This document shows, in pieces, positions 34,888-43,189 of a stretch of DNA of 64,000 nucleotides (position 1 is its first letter; every line of letters begins with the position of its first letter). The stretch is from the NCBI GenBank assembly GCA_050249955.1, contig JBFWPN010000004.1:248001-312000 (forward strand), read 5' to 3'. A program made the position numbers and the translations under genes. The notes beneath the pieces were generated by a model. It saw only the letters and a list, made by a program, of their open reading frames with translations. It made no database searches and was not told the origin of the DNA. This DNA comes from CAVVIG01 sp050249955. GTDB taxonomy: Bacteria; Acidobacteriota; Vicinamibacteria; Vicinamibacterales; CAVVIG01.

Positions 34888-35138
34888 TGCCACGACTCCT
34901 GCAAATACCTGGGCTGTAACTCCCCCGGAGGCCCGAGGTGCATCTACCCCCTTTACGCTAGAAATGCCCTGATCTCTCCAAGTGATTGGAGTGCCAAGCA
35001 CAACCGTCAACTTTTTCCGAGGCCGGAACGGGGTGTCGGCCGAAACGCCGGTGCATACTGACGCGCTGCCTCGAGATGTCGCCTCAGAGGCCAGCTCATG
35101 TAATTGGTGTGCAAAGCGTTGCTATGGAGGAGTGTGTA
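34888..35138 (+). promoter_or_regulatory. Intergenic leader region of receptor 2, with shared hairpin motif
   Basis: These 251 bases between the terminator of receptor 1 and ATG 35139 carry no gene. The region holds a CATACT box at 35054-35059 that may be a -10 element, without a clear -35. At 35065-35098 there is a leader motif GCTGCCTC...GCCTCAGAGGCCAGCTC that matches the leader of receptor 1 in order and spacing type. CTATGGAGGAG just before the start supplies the ribosome site. The first 100 bases look unstructured. Confidence 0.4.
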
Positions 35139-38100
35139 ATGAGGATTGGCTCCATCAGGAAGGCCCTGGTCATGGCGCTGGCTGCCATCAGCCTGCTGCC
35201 CATGGCGGCCTACGCCCAGAGTGCGTTCACGGGCGTGGTGAAGGACACGTCGGGCGCCGTGCTGCCCGGCGTCACGGTTGAAGTTGCCAGCGATGCGCTG
35301 ATCGAGAAGACACGCTCGGTGGTCACCGATGCGGACGGCGGGTATCGAGTGGTCGACCTGCGGCCCGGCACGTACACGTTGACGTACTCACTCGAGGGCT
35401 TCTCGACTGTGAAGCGCGACGCCGTCCAGCTGCCGTCCGACTTCACGATGACCATCAACACCGAGATGAGGGTTGGCGCGCTCGAAGAGACGCTGACGGT
35501 CACCGGTGCGGCGCCAACGGTCGACGTGCAGAGCACGACGAAGTCGCAGGTGCTGAACCGCGAGGCGCTGGACGCGATCCCCACGGGCCGCACCATCCAG
35601 GGCATGGGCCAGCTCATCACGGGTGTCTCGCTCAATGCGCCAGACGTCGGCGGCAGCCGCGCCATGCAGCAGACCTACATGTCTGCCCACGGCGCGGGCG
35701 CCTCGCAGACGACGGTGCAGGTGGACGGCCTCCTGGTCAACGGCCTCGACGTCGACGGCGCGGTGCAGAACTACTTCAACAGCTCGATGTCGCAGGAAAT
35801 GGTCTACACCACCTCGGGCGCAGGCGCCGACGTGGCGGGCGGCGGTGTCCGCCTGAACATGATTCCGCGTGACGGCGGCAACCAGGTCAGCGGCAGCCTG
35901 TTCCTCGGCTACCAGAATGAGTCGTTCCAGGCGGACAACATCACTGACGACCTGATCGCCCGCGGCGTCCGCACGGCGGACGGCATCGGCAAGCTGGCCA
36001 ACGTCGAGGGAGCCATGGGTGGCCCGATCAAGAAGGACAAGGTCTGGTTCTTCGCCTCGGCCCGTAACTTCATCCTCGACACCCTGCCGGCCAACACGTT
36101 CTACGGCCAGGCCGGCACGGGCTCGAACTTCGTCGCCCCGACGCCGACCTCCGAGAAGGCGGTCGACCCGCAGAGCATCCGTTCGGTGCAGGCCCGCATC
36201 ACCTGGCAGATGTCGCAGAAGAACAAGCTGGCTGTCTACAACGACCGCCTGCTGAAGAACCGCGGCTCGGCCATGACGGCCGGCTTCGATCCCGCCACCG
36301 CGGGCATCGTCTGGAACTCGCCGATCTACACGACCGGCTCGATCAAGTTCACCTCGACCCTGTCGAACACGCTGTTCCTCGAGACCGGCTTCTCGACGAA
36401 CTTCGAGCGCTACAACACGATGTACCAGGAGGGGCTCTTCAAGGAGCGCGGTACGCCGGAGTGGTACTCCGTGATCAACCGCACCGACACCGCGCGCGGC
36501 ACCGCGTGGGGCGCCGGCGCCGGCTACAACGGGATGTACCCCGATCGTCTTGCCCTGATGGCGGCCTTGTCCTACGTGACCGGCACGCACAACGTGAAGG
36601 TAGGCATCCAGGACAACTGGGGCAGCTACCGCAACACGCGTCTGGCGAACGGTGACCTGCGGGCGCAGTTCAACAACGGCGTGCCGTTCCAGGTGACCAT
36701 CCTGAACACGCCGGTGGACTACATGGACAAGCTGAAGGCCGACTTCGGCATCTTCGCGCAGGACTCGTGGACGCTGAAGCGCCTGACGGTCAACTACGGC
36801 GCCCGCTGGGAACTCTTCGCGCACGGCATTCCGGAGGAAACCTCGCCGGCCGGCCGCTTCGTCGGCGCCCGCACGTTCGGCCCGATCGACATGCCGACCT
36901 GGAAGAGCATCGCGCCGCGCGCGGGCATCGTGTACGACCTGTTCGGCAACCAGAAGACTGCCCTCAAGGCGAGCTTCGGCAAGTACATGCAGGCCGGCAC
37001 GGTGGGCTTCTCGCAGTCGCAGAACCCGCTGCTGCTCACCACGCAGAACGTCGCGTGGAACGACCTGAACGGCGACGGCAACCCGCAGGGTGAGCTCGGC
37101 TGCGTGTACCTGACACCCGGCTGTGAAATCAACGTGGCCGGCAACGCGACGACGGCCCGGCAGCTGCCGGCGAACTTCGGCGTCGTGTCGCCGATCGAAT
37201 ATGCGTCGGACATCAAGCGCATGTACAACGTCGAGATGTCGGGCAGCATCCAGCACGAGATCGTCAGCGGTGTGTCGGTGACCGCCGGCTGGTACCGTCG
37301 TGAATACTTCAACCTGCGCCGCCGCTTCAACACGGGGGTCACGGCCAGCGACTTCACGCCGTTCACGCTCTACAGCCCGATCGATGGCTCGCCGATCACC
37401 TACTACAACGTCAGCTCCGCGAAGGTGTCGCAGCTCAACACGAACCTCGTGGACCAGAACGCCCCCAACCGCACGATGAAGTACAACGGCTTCGAGTACA
37501 ACTTCAGCGCGCGCCTCGGCAAGGGCATCACCCTCTTCGGCGGTGGCATGAGCGAGCGCATGCTGACCAACACCTGCGACAACGAATGGAATCCGAACCT
37601 GCAGCTCTACTGCGACCAGTCGCAGAGCGGCCTGCCGTTCCGGACCCAGTTCAAGATCGCGGGTTCGGTGCCGCTGAAGTACGGCATCAACTTCGGCGTG
37701 GCGTTCCAGAGCCTGCCGGGCTACGTCTACGGCACGACTGCCCAGTACGCCCTCACCGGCGTCTCGGGCCCGTCGGGCATCACGACGAACAACCCGCCGG
37801 CCGGGCAGGGTTCGGTGTGGCTCGTCACCCGCACTACGCGCTACACGGCGGACATGCCGTGTGCGGCGCAGGGCAAGTGCACGGCCGGCGCACTGGTCAA
37901 CCCGGCCCAGACCCAGGCGTCGCTGAACGTGCCGCTCGTGGCTCCGATGACCGAGTTCGGCGACCGCATCAACCAGCTCGACTTCAACGTGACGAAGAAC
38001 ATCAAGATCGGCCGCTTCAACATCCAGCCGAAGCTCGACATCTTCAACGTCCTGAACGTCGCGTCGGTGACCAGCGTGCAGGGGCTGAACTTCGGCACGG

Positions 38101-38171
38101 CGGCCTACATGCGGCCGTCCGTGATCCTGAACCCGCGCACGATCCAGATCGGCGCGAACGTCCGCTTCTAG
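35139..38171 (+). CDS. TonB-dependent (Oar-like) outer-membrane receptor, copy 2
   Basis: A 1010-residue receptor with the same domain order as copy 1: a signal peptide (ALVMALAAISLLPMAAYAQ), a carboxypeptidase-regulatory-like domain, a plug segment and an outer-membrane barrel ending in 'TIQIGANVRF'. ATG 35139 is supported by GGAGGAG upstream and by equal length to copy 1. Substitutions are concentrated in a few surface-like segments, for example near residues 120-135 of the regulatory domain, around the 'NGMYPDRLA' region and in 'TRYTADMPCAAQGKCTAGAL', which may alter ligand choice (inference). It has its own leader and terminator, so the two genes can be transcribed separately. Confidence 0.93.
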   Translation: MRIGSIRKALVMALAAISLLPMAAYAQSAFTGVVKDTSGAVLPGVTVEVASDALIEKTRSVVTDADGGYRVVDLRPGTYTLTYSLEGFSTVKRDAVQLPSDFTMTINTEMRVGALEETLTVTGAAPTVDVQSTTKSQVLNREALDAIPTGRTIQGMGQLITGVSLNAPDVGGSRAMQQTYMSAHGAGASQTTVQVDGLLVNGLDVDGAVQNYFNSSMSQEMVYTTSGAGADVAGGGVRLNMIPRDGGNQVSGSLFLGYQNESFQADNITDDLIARGVRTADGIGKLANVEGAMGGPIKKDKVWFFASARNFILDTLPANTFYGQAGTGSNFVAPTPTSEKAVDPQSIRSVQARITWQMSQKNKLAVYNDRLLKNRGSAMTAGFDPATAGIVWNSPIYTTGSIKFTSTLSNTLFLETGFSTNFERYNTMYQEGLFKERGTPEWYSVINRTDTARGTAWGAGAGYNGMYPDRLALMAALSYVTGTHNVKVGIQDNWGSYRNTRLANGDLRAQFNNGVPFQVTILNTPVDYMDKLKADFGIFAQDSWTLKRLTVNYGARWELFAHGIPEETSPAGRFVGARTFGPIDMPTWKSIAPRAGIVYDLFGNQKTALKASFGKYMQAGTVGFSQSQNPLLLTTQNVAWNDLNGDGNPQGELGCVYLTPGCEINVAGNATTARQLPANFGVVSPIEYASDIKRMYNVEMSGSIQHEIVSGVSVTAGWYRREYFNLRRRFNTGVTASDFTPFTLYSPIDGSPITYYNVSSAKVSQLNTNLVDQNAPNRTMKYNGFEYNFSARLGKGITLFGGGMSERMLTNTCDNEWNPNLQLYCDQSQSGLPFRTQFKIAGSVPLKYGINFGVAFQSLPGYVYGTTAQYALTGVSGPSGITTNNPPAGQGSVWLVTRTTRYTADMPCAAQGKCTAGALVNPAQTQASLNVPLVAPMTEFGDRINQLDFNVTKNIKIGRFNIQPKLDIFNVLNVASVTSVQGLNFGTAAYMRPSVILNPRTIQIGANVRF

Positions 38172-38174
38172 CGT

Positions 38175-38272
38175 TCCGAAGTTAGAACTGAGAAGTTAGA
38201 AGTTAGCAGTGAGAACTGGGGGCGGTCCCTCGCACGAGGGGCCGCCCCTTTTTCGTTCTAGGTTCTAAGTTG
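38175..38272. repeat. TTAGAA-type low-complexity tract, copy 2, with inverted piece
   Basis: The tract GTTAGAACTGAGAAGTTAGAAGTTAG runs from 38179 to about 38205, before the terminator of receptor 2. After the terminator a reverse-complement form (GTTCTAGGTTCTAAGTT, about 38255-38271) appears. It is a longer relative of the tract at 34811-34846. Confidence 0.6.
38217..38256 (+). terminator. Rho-independent terminator of receptor 2
   Basis: The stem GGGGGCGGTCCCTCG/CGAGGGGCCGCCCC with a short CA-type loop is followed by TTTTTCGTT, 46 bases past the stop codon at 38171. It is almost the same hairpin as after receptor 1. Confidence 0.88.
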
Positions 38273-38274
38273 CC

Positions 38275-38512
38275 TGATACGGCTGACCTGCATGGAGGGC
38301 GGAGCCGTGCTACTCTGTCATCACCGTCGCAGGCGCAGGGCGTCGCGGCGCAAACAATAGGCTCATCAGCGACCCCAGCCTCCCATTCCGGGGGCACCCA
38401 AAATTGGTCGCGGCCGGGAGGTGCATGCATGGCAGACACCACCGGGAGCAGTCGATAGACGCTCCCAACTGAGTGGGAGAGGCCGGTGGGAAACCACCGG
38501 CCTTTCTTTTTT
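38275..38512 (+). ncRNA. Candidate structured RNA of unknown class ending in a terminator
   Basis: About 240 bases without a credible gene fold into several local stems. ACGGCT 38279-38284 pairs with AGCCGT 38303-38308, and GCGACC 38369-38374 with GGTCGC 38406-38411. GGGAGC 38444-38449 can pair with GCTCCC 38461-38466, but CTCCCA 38462-38467 can instead pair with TGGGAG 38474-38479. The end is a strong terminator, GGCCGGTGG/CCACCGGCC at 38481-38502, followed by a T-run. The mutually exclusive pairing just before a terminator is riboswitch-like, but it could equally be a free small RNA. I cannot match it to tmRNA, RNase P, SRP, 6S or c-di-GMP riboswitch consensus by eye. Confidence 0.45.
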
Positions 38513-38567
38513 GTGCCGGCCTTCCTTTTGCGTAGCTCGCGCCATCGCATCTTGCTGGGAGCCGCGC

Positions 38568-38828
38568 ATGACAGACATCCGATTCCAGAGTTTCGAGGAC
38601 GGGGAACTCGCCGACATCTGGTACGCCCTTGGGGGAGCGGCCGTCCGCCATCCGGAACACTTCAAGCCGCTGATGGACTCGGTGGCCACCGAACTGCTCG
38701 ATCGTCGCGGGGTGGGCCTGAATCCGTGGCTCGAGGAACGCTATCGCCCGTTCCGCTTCGCGGACTCGCGCGAGGATGCCGAGGCCAACCGGCAGGTCTC
38801 ACCCGAATCGCCCCACGGCAGCCGATAG
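38568..38828 (+). CDS. Small hypothetical protein
   Basis: An 86-residue acidic protein, not recognised. ATG 38568 starts 'MTDIRFQSFEDGELADIWYA'. It has no signal peptide or membrane helix, is predicted helical in its middle ('HFKPLMDSVATELLDRR') and has a polar tail. It begins 56 bases after the terminator that closes the candidate RNA, so it may be expressed by read-through if that terminator is regulated. A coding bias toward G/C in third positions supports it being real. It has no visible cofactor motif. Confidence 0.5.
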   Translation: MTDIRFQSFEDGELADIWYALGGAAVRHPEHFKPLMDSVATELLDRRGVGLNPWLEERYRPFRFADSREDAEANRQVSPESPHGSR

Positions 38829-38881
38829 GCGGCGCCGAGCGCCCCGACCGGCCGCTGGTAGGGCTGTGAGACAATCGCGAC

Positions 38882-39454
38882 ATGACGCGATTTGCGACAC
38901 TGATGGTCGCTGCTGCGCTCGGGACGACCGCCTGCGGCGGCGATCAGCCCGCGGATGCCCCGGGCGAGCGCCCACGCATGGTCGAGCAGACTGTGCCAGG
39001 CACCGTGACCAGGGGCGACTCGTCGACCGACCTGAGCGCCACCCCCCTGAGCGCAGCCGACTACCAGATGTATGCGGCGATTATGGGCGGCGCCTCGGCG
39101 CTCCTGAGCACGCTGTCGCCGGCCGACACGGAAGCGCTCGAGTTCGCGAAGCAGGTGGACAGCGGCGCGAAGACGGTTACCCCCGCGACCGAGGCGCTGC
39201 TCGCCCGCGCCCGCGCCCTGCAGGCGCGCGACGTGGAACTCGCACGGATGCAGGGCATCGAGTCGCGGTACCTGGAGGTGAAGGAAAAGGTCGAGGCGGT
39301 GATTGGGCCGAAAGCCGCGCCGCCCGCCGACGCGCTCGCCCGCGAGAACCTGCGCTACCTGGAAGCGCACCGGACCACCATCGAGCGGCTGCAGAAGATC
39401 CTGGCCGATCCGCTCTCGCGGCCGCCCGGGCCGACGTCCCTGCCGGTGGAGTAG
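38882..39454 (+). CDS. Predicted lipoprotein, function unknown
   Basis: A 190-residue protein with a short signal and lipobox-like 'ALGTTACGGDQ', so probably lipid-anchored. The mature part is mostly helical (residues about 60-175, with 'ADTEALEFAKQVDSGAKTV', 'LQARDVELARMQG' and 'KEKVEAVIGPKAAP') and ends in a Pro-rich tail. No enzyme motif or known domain was recognised. It ends four bases before the GTG start of the ArfB gene, so the two are probably in one transcript. Confidence is high that it is a gene and nil for its role. Confidence 0.7.
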   Translation: MTRFATLMVAAALGTTACGGDQPADAPGERPRMVEQTVPGTVTRGDSSTDLSATPLSAADYQMYAAIMGGASALLSTLSPADTEALEFAKQVDSGAKTVTPATEALLARARALQARDVELARMQGIESRYLEVKEKVEAVIGPKAAPPADALARENLRYLEAHRTTIERLQKILADPLSRPPGPTSLPVE

Positions 39455-39458
39455 GACC

Positions 39459-39881
39459 GTGGACCCGCTCGACCTCTCTCGCTGGGGCATCGACGACCGC
39501 CACCTGGACGAACGCTTCGTGCGTGCCTCAGGGCCAGGCGGACAGAACGTGAACAAGGTGTCCACGGCGGTCGAGCTCCGGCTGGACCTCGACGCGATTG
39601 AGCTGCCGCCGGACATGCGCGAGCGGCTCATCGCCATGGCCGGGAACCGGATGGTGGGCGAACGTACGCTGCTGATCGACAGCCGCGAGCACCGCACCCA
39701 GGCACAGAACCGGGAGGCGGCCCGCGCCCGGCTCTTCGCCCTGCTGCTGGCCGCATCGAAGCGTCCGCGCGCCCGCCGGAAGACCAGGCCGAGCGCTGCC
39801 TCGAAGGAACGGCGCATCGAGACCAAGAAGGTGCGCAGCCGCGTCAAGGCCACCCGCCGGCGCTCATCGTCCGACGACTGA
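39459..39881 (+). CDS. arfB: Alternative ribosome-rescue peptidyl-tRNA hydrolase ArfB
   Basis: A 140-residue release-factor-like protein (ArfB/YaeJ). It starts at GTG 39459 with the family-typical 'LSRWGIDDRHLDERFVRASGPGGQNVNKVST' region, where GGQ is the catalytic motif that hydrolyses peptidyl-tRNA on stalled ribosomes. The C-terminal tail is strongly basic ('SKERRIETKKVRSRVKATRR'), as needed to enter the empty mRNA channel. Length is normal. It works in the cytoplasm on the ribosome. It lies four bases after the lipoprotein gene. Confidence 0.93.
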   Translation: MDPLDLSRWGIDDRHLDERFVRASGPGGQNVNKVSTAVELRLDLDAIELPPDMRERLIAMAGNRMVGERTLLIDSREHRTQAQNREAARARLFALLLAASKRPRARRKTRPSAASKERRIETKKVRSRVKATRRRSSSDD

Positions 39882-40095
39882 ACCGCTTCTGTTCAGACCT
39901 GCTTCGCGGACCCTGGCACAGGGGAACCGCTTCCGCTTGCCGCCTCACGCACACGTCATTGGACCGGCGGTCGGCCCCCCAGCCCATCGGTGCCACCCGC
40001 CGACCCCGCCCGATCGCGTCCGTGGCAATCAGCCGGGCTGGTCGGCGGACGTGCTATAAAAATTCCGTTCGTTCATATCCGGGGAGAATCAGAGC

Positions 40096-40638
40096 GTGCA
40101 TCGTTCGTACACCACCTTCGCCGCGGCGTTGGCCGCGCTGCTGCTGTCCACCACACTGGCCGCACAGAAGACCACGCCGCTGAAGACCGGCTCCGGCGGT
40201 AGCCCGCACGTCCGCACCGAGTGGACGATCGATGGGGCGGCCATCTCCATCGAGTACGGTCGACCGGCCCTGAAGGGACGGGCGGAGGCGGCGCTGATGC
40301 CGCCCGGGCAGATCTGGCGTACGGGCGCCGATGAGCAGACCACGCTGAAGACCGACAGGCCGCTCCGCTTCGGCACACTGGTCGTCCCGCCCGGCACCTA
40401 CGGCATCCACACGGTCCCGGGCGGGGCCGAGTGGCAGCTGATCATCAGCAAGCGGGCGAGTGGGTGGGGCATCCCGTATCCGGCCGGGCAGGATCTGGGA
40501 CGCACGGTGATGAAGGTGGCGCGGACGAAGGCGCCGGTCGAGTCGCTGACTTTCCACATCGACGACACTCCGACCGGCGCCACGCTGCGCCTCGAGTGGG
40601 GCACGCGCTCGGTGACAGCCCCGTTCACCGTCGGCTGA
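40096..40638 (+). CDS. DUF2911 secreted protein
   Basis: A 180-residue exported protein with signal 'FAAALAALLLSTTLAAQ'. It starts at GTG 40096 after GGGGAG. The body matches DUF2911: 'VRTEWTIDGAAISIEYGRPALKGR', 'QIWRTGADEQTTLKTDRPLRFG', 'LVVPPGTYGIHTVPG' and 'RLEWGTRSVTAPFTV'. The fold is predicted to be a beta-sandwich, with unknown function. The 214 bases upstream carry no gene; a TATAAA at 40055-40060 could be a -10 box but no -35 is clear. It is convergent with the M1 aminopeptidase gene. Confidence 0.85.
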   Translation: MHRSYTTFAAALAALLLSTTLAAQKTTPLKTGSGGSPHVRTEWTIDGAAISIEYGRPALKGRAEAALMPPGQIWRTGADEQTTLKTDRPLRFGTLVVPPGTYGIHTVPGGAEWQLIISKRASGWGIPYPAGQDLGRTVMKVARTKAPVESLTFHIDDTPTGATLRLEWGTRSVTAPFTVG

Positions 40639-40647
40639 GGCGCGAGG

Positions 40648-43182
40648 TCAGCGGTCGACCCGTCGATGCGCGGCCGCGCGGAACAGGGGGTCGGCAGACG
40701 CCAGCACCATGCGCGTCAGCGCTGCCGGGTAGTCTGCCGGCCGTCCCGCGACGAACCGGCGGACGGTTGCCGCGGCCTCGGGGAGGCGATGACCTCCCAG
40801 CGTCGCGTCGAGCCATCGTTTTGGCAGAAAGATGTCGGCGGTCTGCTTCACGTCCAGCAGCAGTTCGAGTCCGGGTTCGATGAGCCTCAGGGCCTCGCGT
40901 TCCCGCAGCGGGTGATGCAACCACCGCAGCCCTTCGATGACCCGCGGCTCGGGCCGACGGTTCGCCGGTGTGCGCAGCGTCTCGAAGAAGTGCTGCCGCT
41001 CCGACGGGTCGCCTGACAGCGCCGGCGCCACGAACGCCAGCGTGTCGCGCCGGTGGCGGCCAGCGGTTCGCGCCACCTGCCACGCGACTGTCTCGGCATC
41101 GGCCGCCCCGCGCACGGCCAGTTCCTGCACCAGCGCCACCTGTTCGGCCTCGCCAAGCGGGAGGTTCAGGATGTGCGCGTCTCCTTCCCACAGGTCCCGA
41201 AGCCAGCCGACGGTGTCCGCGGTCATCGCGACCGCGCGCAGCGTGCCGAACACCGCCGCCTTGGCGGTGGTGGGGGCCAGCCGTCCCATGGCGGTGCGCA
41301 GGGCCTGCTCGACCGCAGCCGCCCGCGCAGGTTCCGCGCGCGCGTCCGTGAACACCCAGAACAGCTTCTCGATGCAGGTGAGCAGGCGCTGCAGGTTCAG
41401 TTCGTCCTGCTCCCGGATCACGGCCGCGATGGCCAGGTCGAGCAGACGCTCCGGCCGGACGTCGCCTCCCAGCATCGTGTCCCACAGCGTGAGCCAGGCG
41501 CTCCCGCGCGTGAGCGGGTCGGCGATCTCCGGCAGGTGTGCCAGGAGCCACTCGCGGCTGTGCGGGTCGAGGCTGAACTCTCCGTACCCGAGTCCTCTCC
41601 CGTTCGGCAGGACGAAGTCCGGTGCAGTACGACCCTCGAGCGCGCTGACCGGCGTGGCGGCGTCGTGCCACACGCGAAGGTGGGTCACCGCGCCACCGGT
41701 GCCCACCGCGAGGTCGAGGTACTGGCCGGCGCGCCCACGCCCGGGCCCATCGGAGTCGGACGGGTCCACGAGCCGGTAGCCGGCCACCCGGCCCCCCTCG
41801 CTCACCAGGTCCACCCGCACCTGGGGGCGTCCTGCCGTGTCCACCCACGTGCGCGCCCACTCCCGCAGATCAACAGGCGCGGTCACGTCGGCCAGGATGG
41901 CGACCAGGTCGCTCCACGACGCATTCCCGAATGCGAACCGCGCCAGGTAGCGACGCAGCGCGTCGCGCAGCCCGTCCATGCCCACGATCAGCTCGAGCTG
42001 CCGCAGGACGATCGGCGACTTGAGGTAGATGATCGCGCCGTAGAGCGAACCTGCCTCCGAGAGGTTGGGCAGGAGCTGGCGAATGGGATGTGTGCCCGCG
42101 GTCCGGTCCACGTCGTACGCCCCGGGGTAGTGGGCGTGCAGGAAGCGCAGGTCGTGATCCAGGTCGGGGAACTGCGGGCTGGTGATGCGCGCCGCCATGA
42201 AGTTGGCGAAGACCTCCTTCATCCACACGTCATCGAACCAGGTCATGGTCACGAGATCGCCGAACCAGATGTGCGCCGTCTCGTGGGCGATCACGTGGGC
42301 ACGCCCCAGCCACTGCTGCCGTGTGGCCGACTCCGGAAGCAGCAGGGCCGCGGCGTTGTAGAAGATCGCGCCCGGGTGCTCCATGCCGCCGAACTGGAAG
42401 TCCGGAATCAGCACGATGTCGAAGCTGTCGAACGGATACGCGATGGCGGTGTAGTCCTCCATCCACTCGAGCGCCTCCGCGTGCGCCTCGACGATCCGGG
42501 AAAGGTTCGCCGTCACCAGGGCGGCATCGACACCGGTGTGGTACACGCCGAACCTGCGGCCGTGCCGCTCCAGGCGGTCCTCGACGAGCCGGCCGGCAGC
42601 GAACGCGAACAGGTAGGAGGGGAGCGGTGCGGTCTCCGCGAAGGTGACCTCCTGGAACGCTCCGCTGTCCGCATGAACGGTGCGGCAGCCGACCTGCCGC
42701 GTGTTCGACACCGCCCGCCAGTCCCGCGGGATCTCCAGGGTCAGTGTCCACCTCGCCTTGATGTTCGGCTGGTCGAAGCACGGCATGGCCTCGTGCGCGC
42801 GAGCCGGCACGAAGATCGTGTAGACGAGATCGTCGCGTCGGTTCAGCGGACCGTTGCCGGCCGTGAACGCCACCTCAATGGTGTTCCTTCCCTCGACGAT
42901 CGCATCGCCGTCGACGACGATGTGTCCGCACTCGAGGCGGACCGGTACTGAAGCGCCGTTGGCGCGCACGGAGGTAACACTGCCGTCGGGGCCTGGCGCG
43001 AAGTCCACGACAAGGGGCTGGGCGCCGCCGTGGCTGGTGAACGTGAGCCGTGTCACGCCTCGCACGGGCTGCTCGCGTGTCGACGGTAGGCGGAGGTGCA
43101 CGGCGATCGCCACGTCAGCGATCTGCCGCGCCCGCTCGACGGCGAGGGCGTGGCTGATGCCGGGTTCGGGGGTGACGCTCAT
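40648..43182 (-). CDS. M1-family aminopeptidase
   Basis: An 844-residue zinc aminopeptidase of the M1 (PepN/ERAP-like) group. Residues about 270-276 carry the substrate-binding motif as 'FGGMEHPGAI', a variant of GAMEN with Gly and His substitutions. The zinc motif 'HETAHIWFGDLVTMTW' starts at about residue 300 and the third ligand Glu is in 'MKEVFANFMAARI'. The large C-terminal ERAP1-like helical domain follows. No signal peptide is seen. It is predicted to remove N-terminal residues from peptides in the cytoplasm. It is the last gene of the HxlR-TMTC-M1 operon, beginning 7 bases after the TMTC-like gene. The altered GAMEN may shift specificity (inference). Confidence 0.9.
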   Translation of the reverse strand: MSVTPEPGISHALAVERARQIADVAIAVHLRLPSTREQPVRGVTRLTFTSHGGAQPLVVDFAPGPDGSVTSVRANGASVPVRLECGHIVVDGDAIVEGRNTIEVAFTAGNGPLNRRDDLVYTIFVPARAHEAMPCFDQPNIKARWTLTLEIPRDWRAVSNTRQVGCRTVHADSGAFQEVTFAETAPLPSYLFAFAAGRLVEDRLERHGRRFGVYHTGVDAALVTANLSRIVEAHAEALEWMEDYTAIAYPFDSFDIVLIPDFQFGGMEHPGAIFYNAAALLLPESATRQQWLGRAHVIAHETAHIWFGDLVTMTWFDDVWMKEVFANFMAARITSPQFPDLDHDLRFLHAHYPGAYDVDRTAGTHPIRQLLPNLSEAGSLYGAIIYLKSPIVLRQLELIVGMDGLRDALRRYLARFAFGNASWSDLVAILADVTAPVDLREWARTWVDTAGRPQVRVDLVSEGGRVAGYRLVDPSDSDGPGRGRAGQYLDLAVGTGGAVTHLRVWHDAATPVSALEGRTAPDFVLPNGRGLGYGEFSLDPHSREWLLAHLPEIADPLTRGSAWLTLWDTMLGGDVRPERLLDLAIAAVIREQDELNLQRLLTCIEKLFWVFTDARAEPARAAAVEQALRTAMGRLAPTTAKAAVFGTLRAVAMTADTVGWLRDLWEGDAHILNLPLGEAEQVALVQELAVRGAADAETVAWQVARTAGRHRRDTLAFVAPALSGDPSERQHFFETLRTPANRRPEPRVIEGLRWLHHPLREREALRLIEPGLELLLDVKQTADIFLPKRWLDATLGGHRLPEAAATVRRFVAGRPADYPAALTRMVLASADPLFRAAAHRRVDR

Positions 43183-43189
43183 GTGTCGA

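Larger units (their letters stand above)
31775..38250 (+). repeat. Tandem direct duplication of receptor gene plus terminator
   Basis: Two units offset by exactly 3364 bases (31775 to about 34880 and 35139 to about 38245) each contain a 3033-base receptor gene, a TTAGAA-type tract and a hairpin terminator. No insertion or deletion is needed to align the genes. Identity is uneven: about 255 bases are identical at 33563-33819 and 36927-37183, while stretches such as 32041-32080 and 35405-35444 differ strongly. Confidence 0.9.

Noticed and set aside
38275..38512. c-di-GMP riboswitch (GEMM) or tmRNA/RNase P at the structured RNA
   Set aside because: GCAAAC occurs, but the remaining GEMM core (GACGCAAAGCC and the tetraloop receptor) is not present. 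tmRNA and RNase P conserved termini are also absent.
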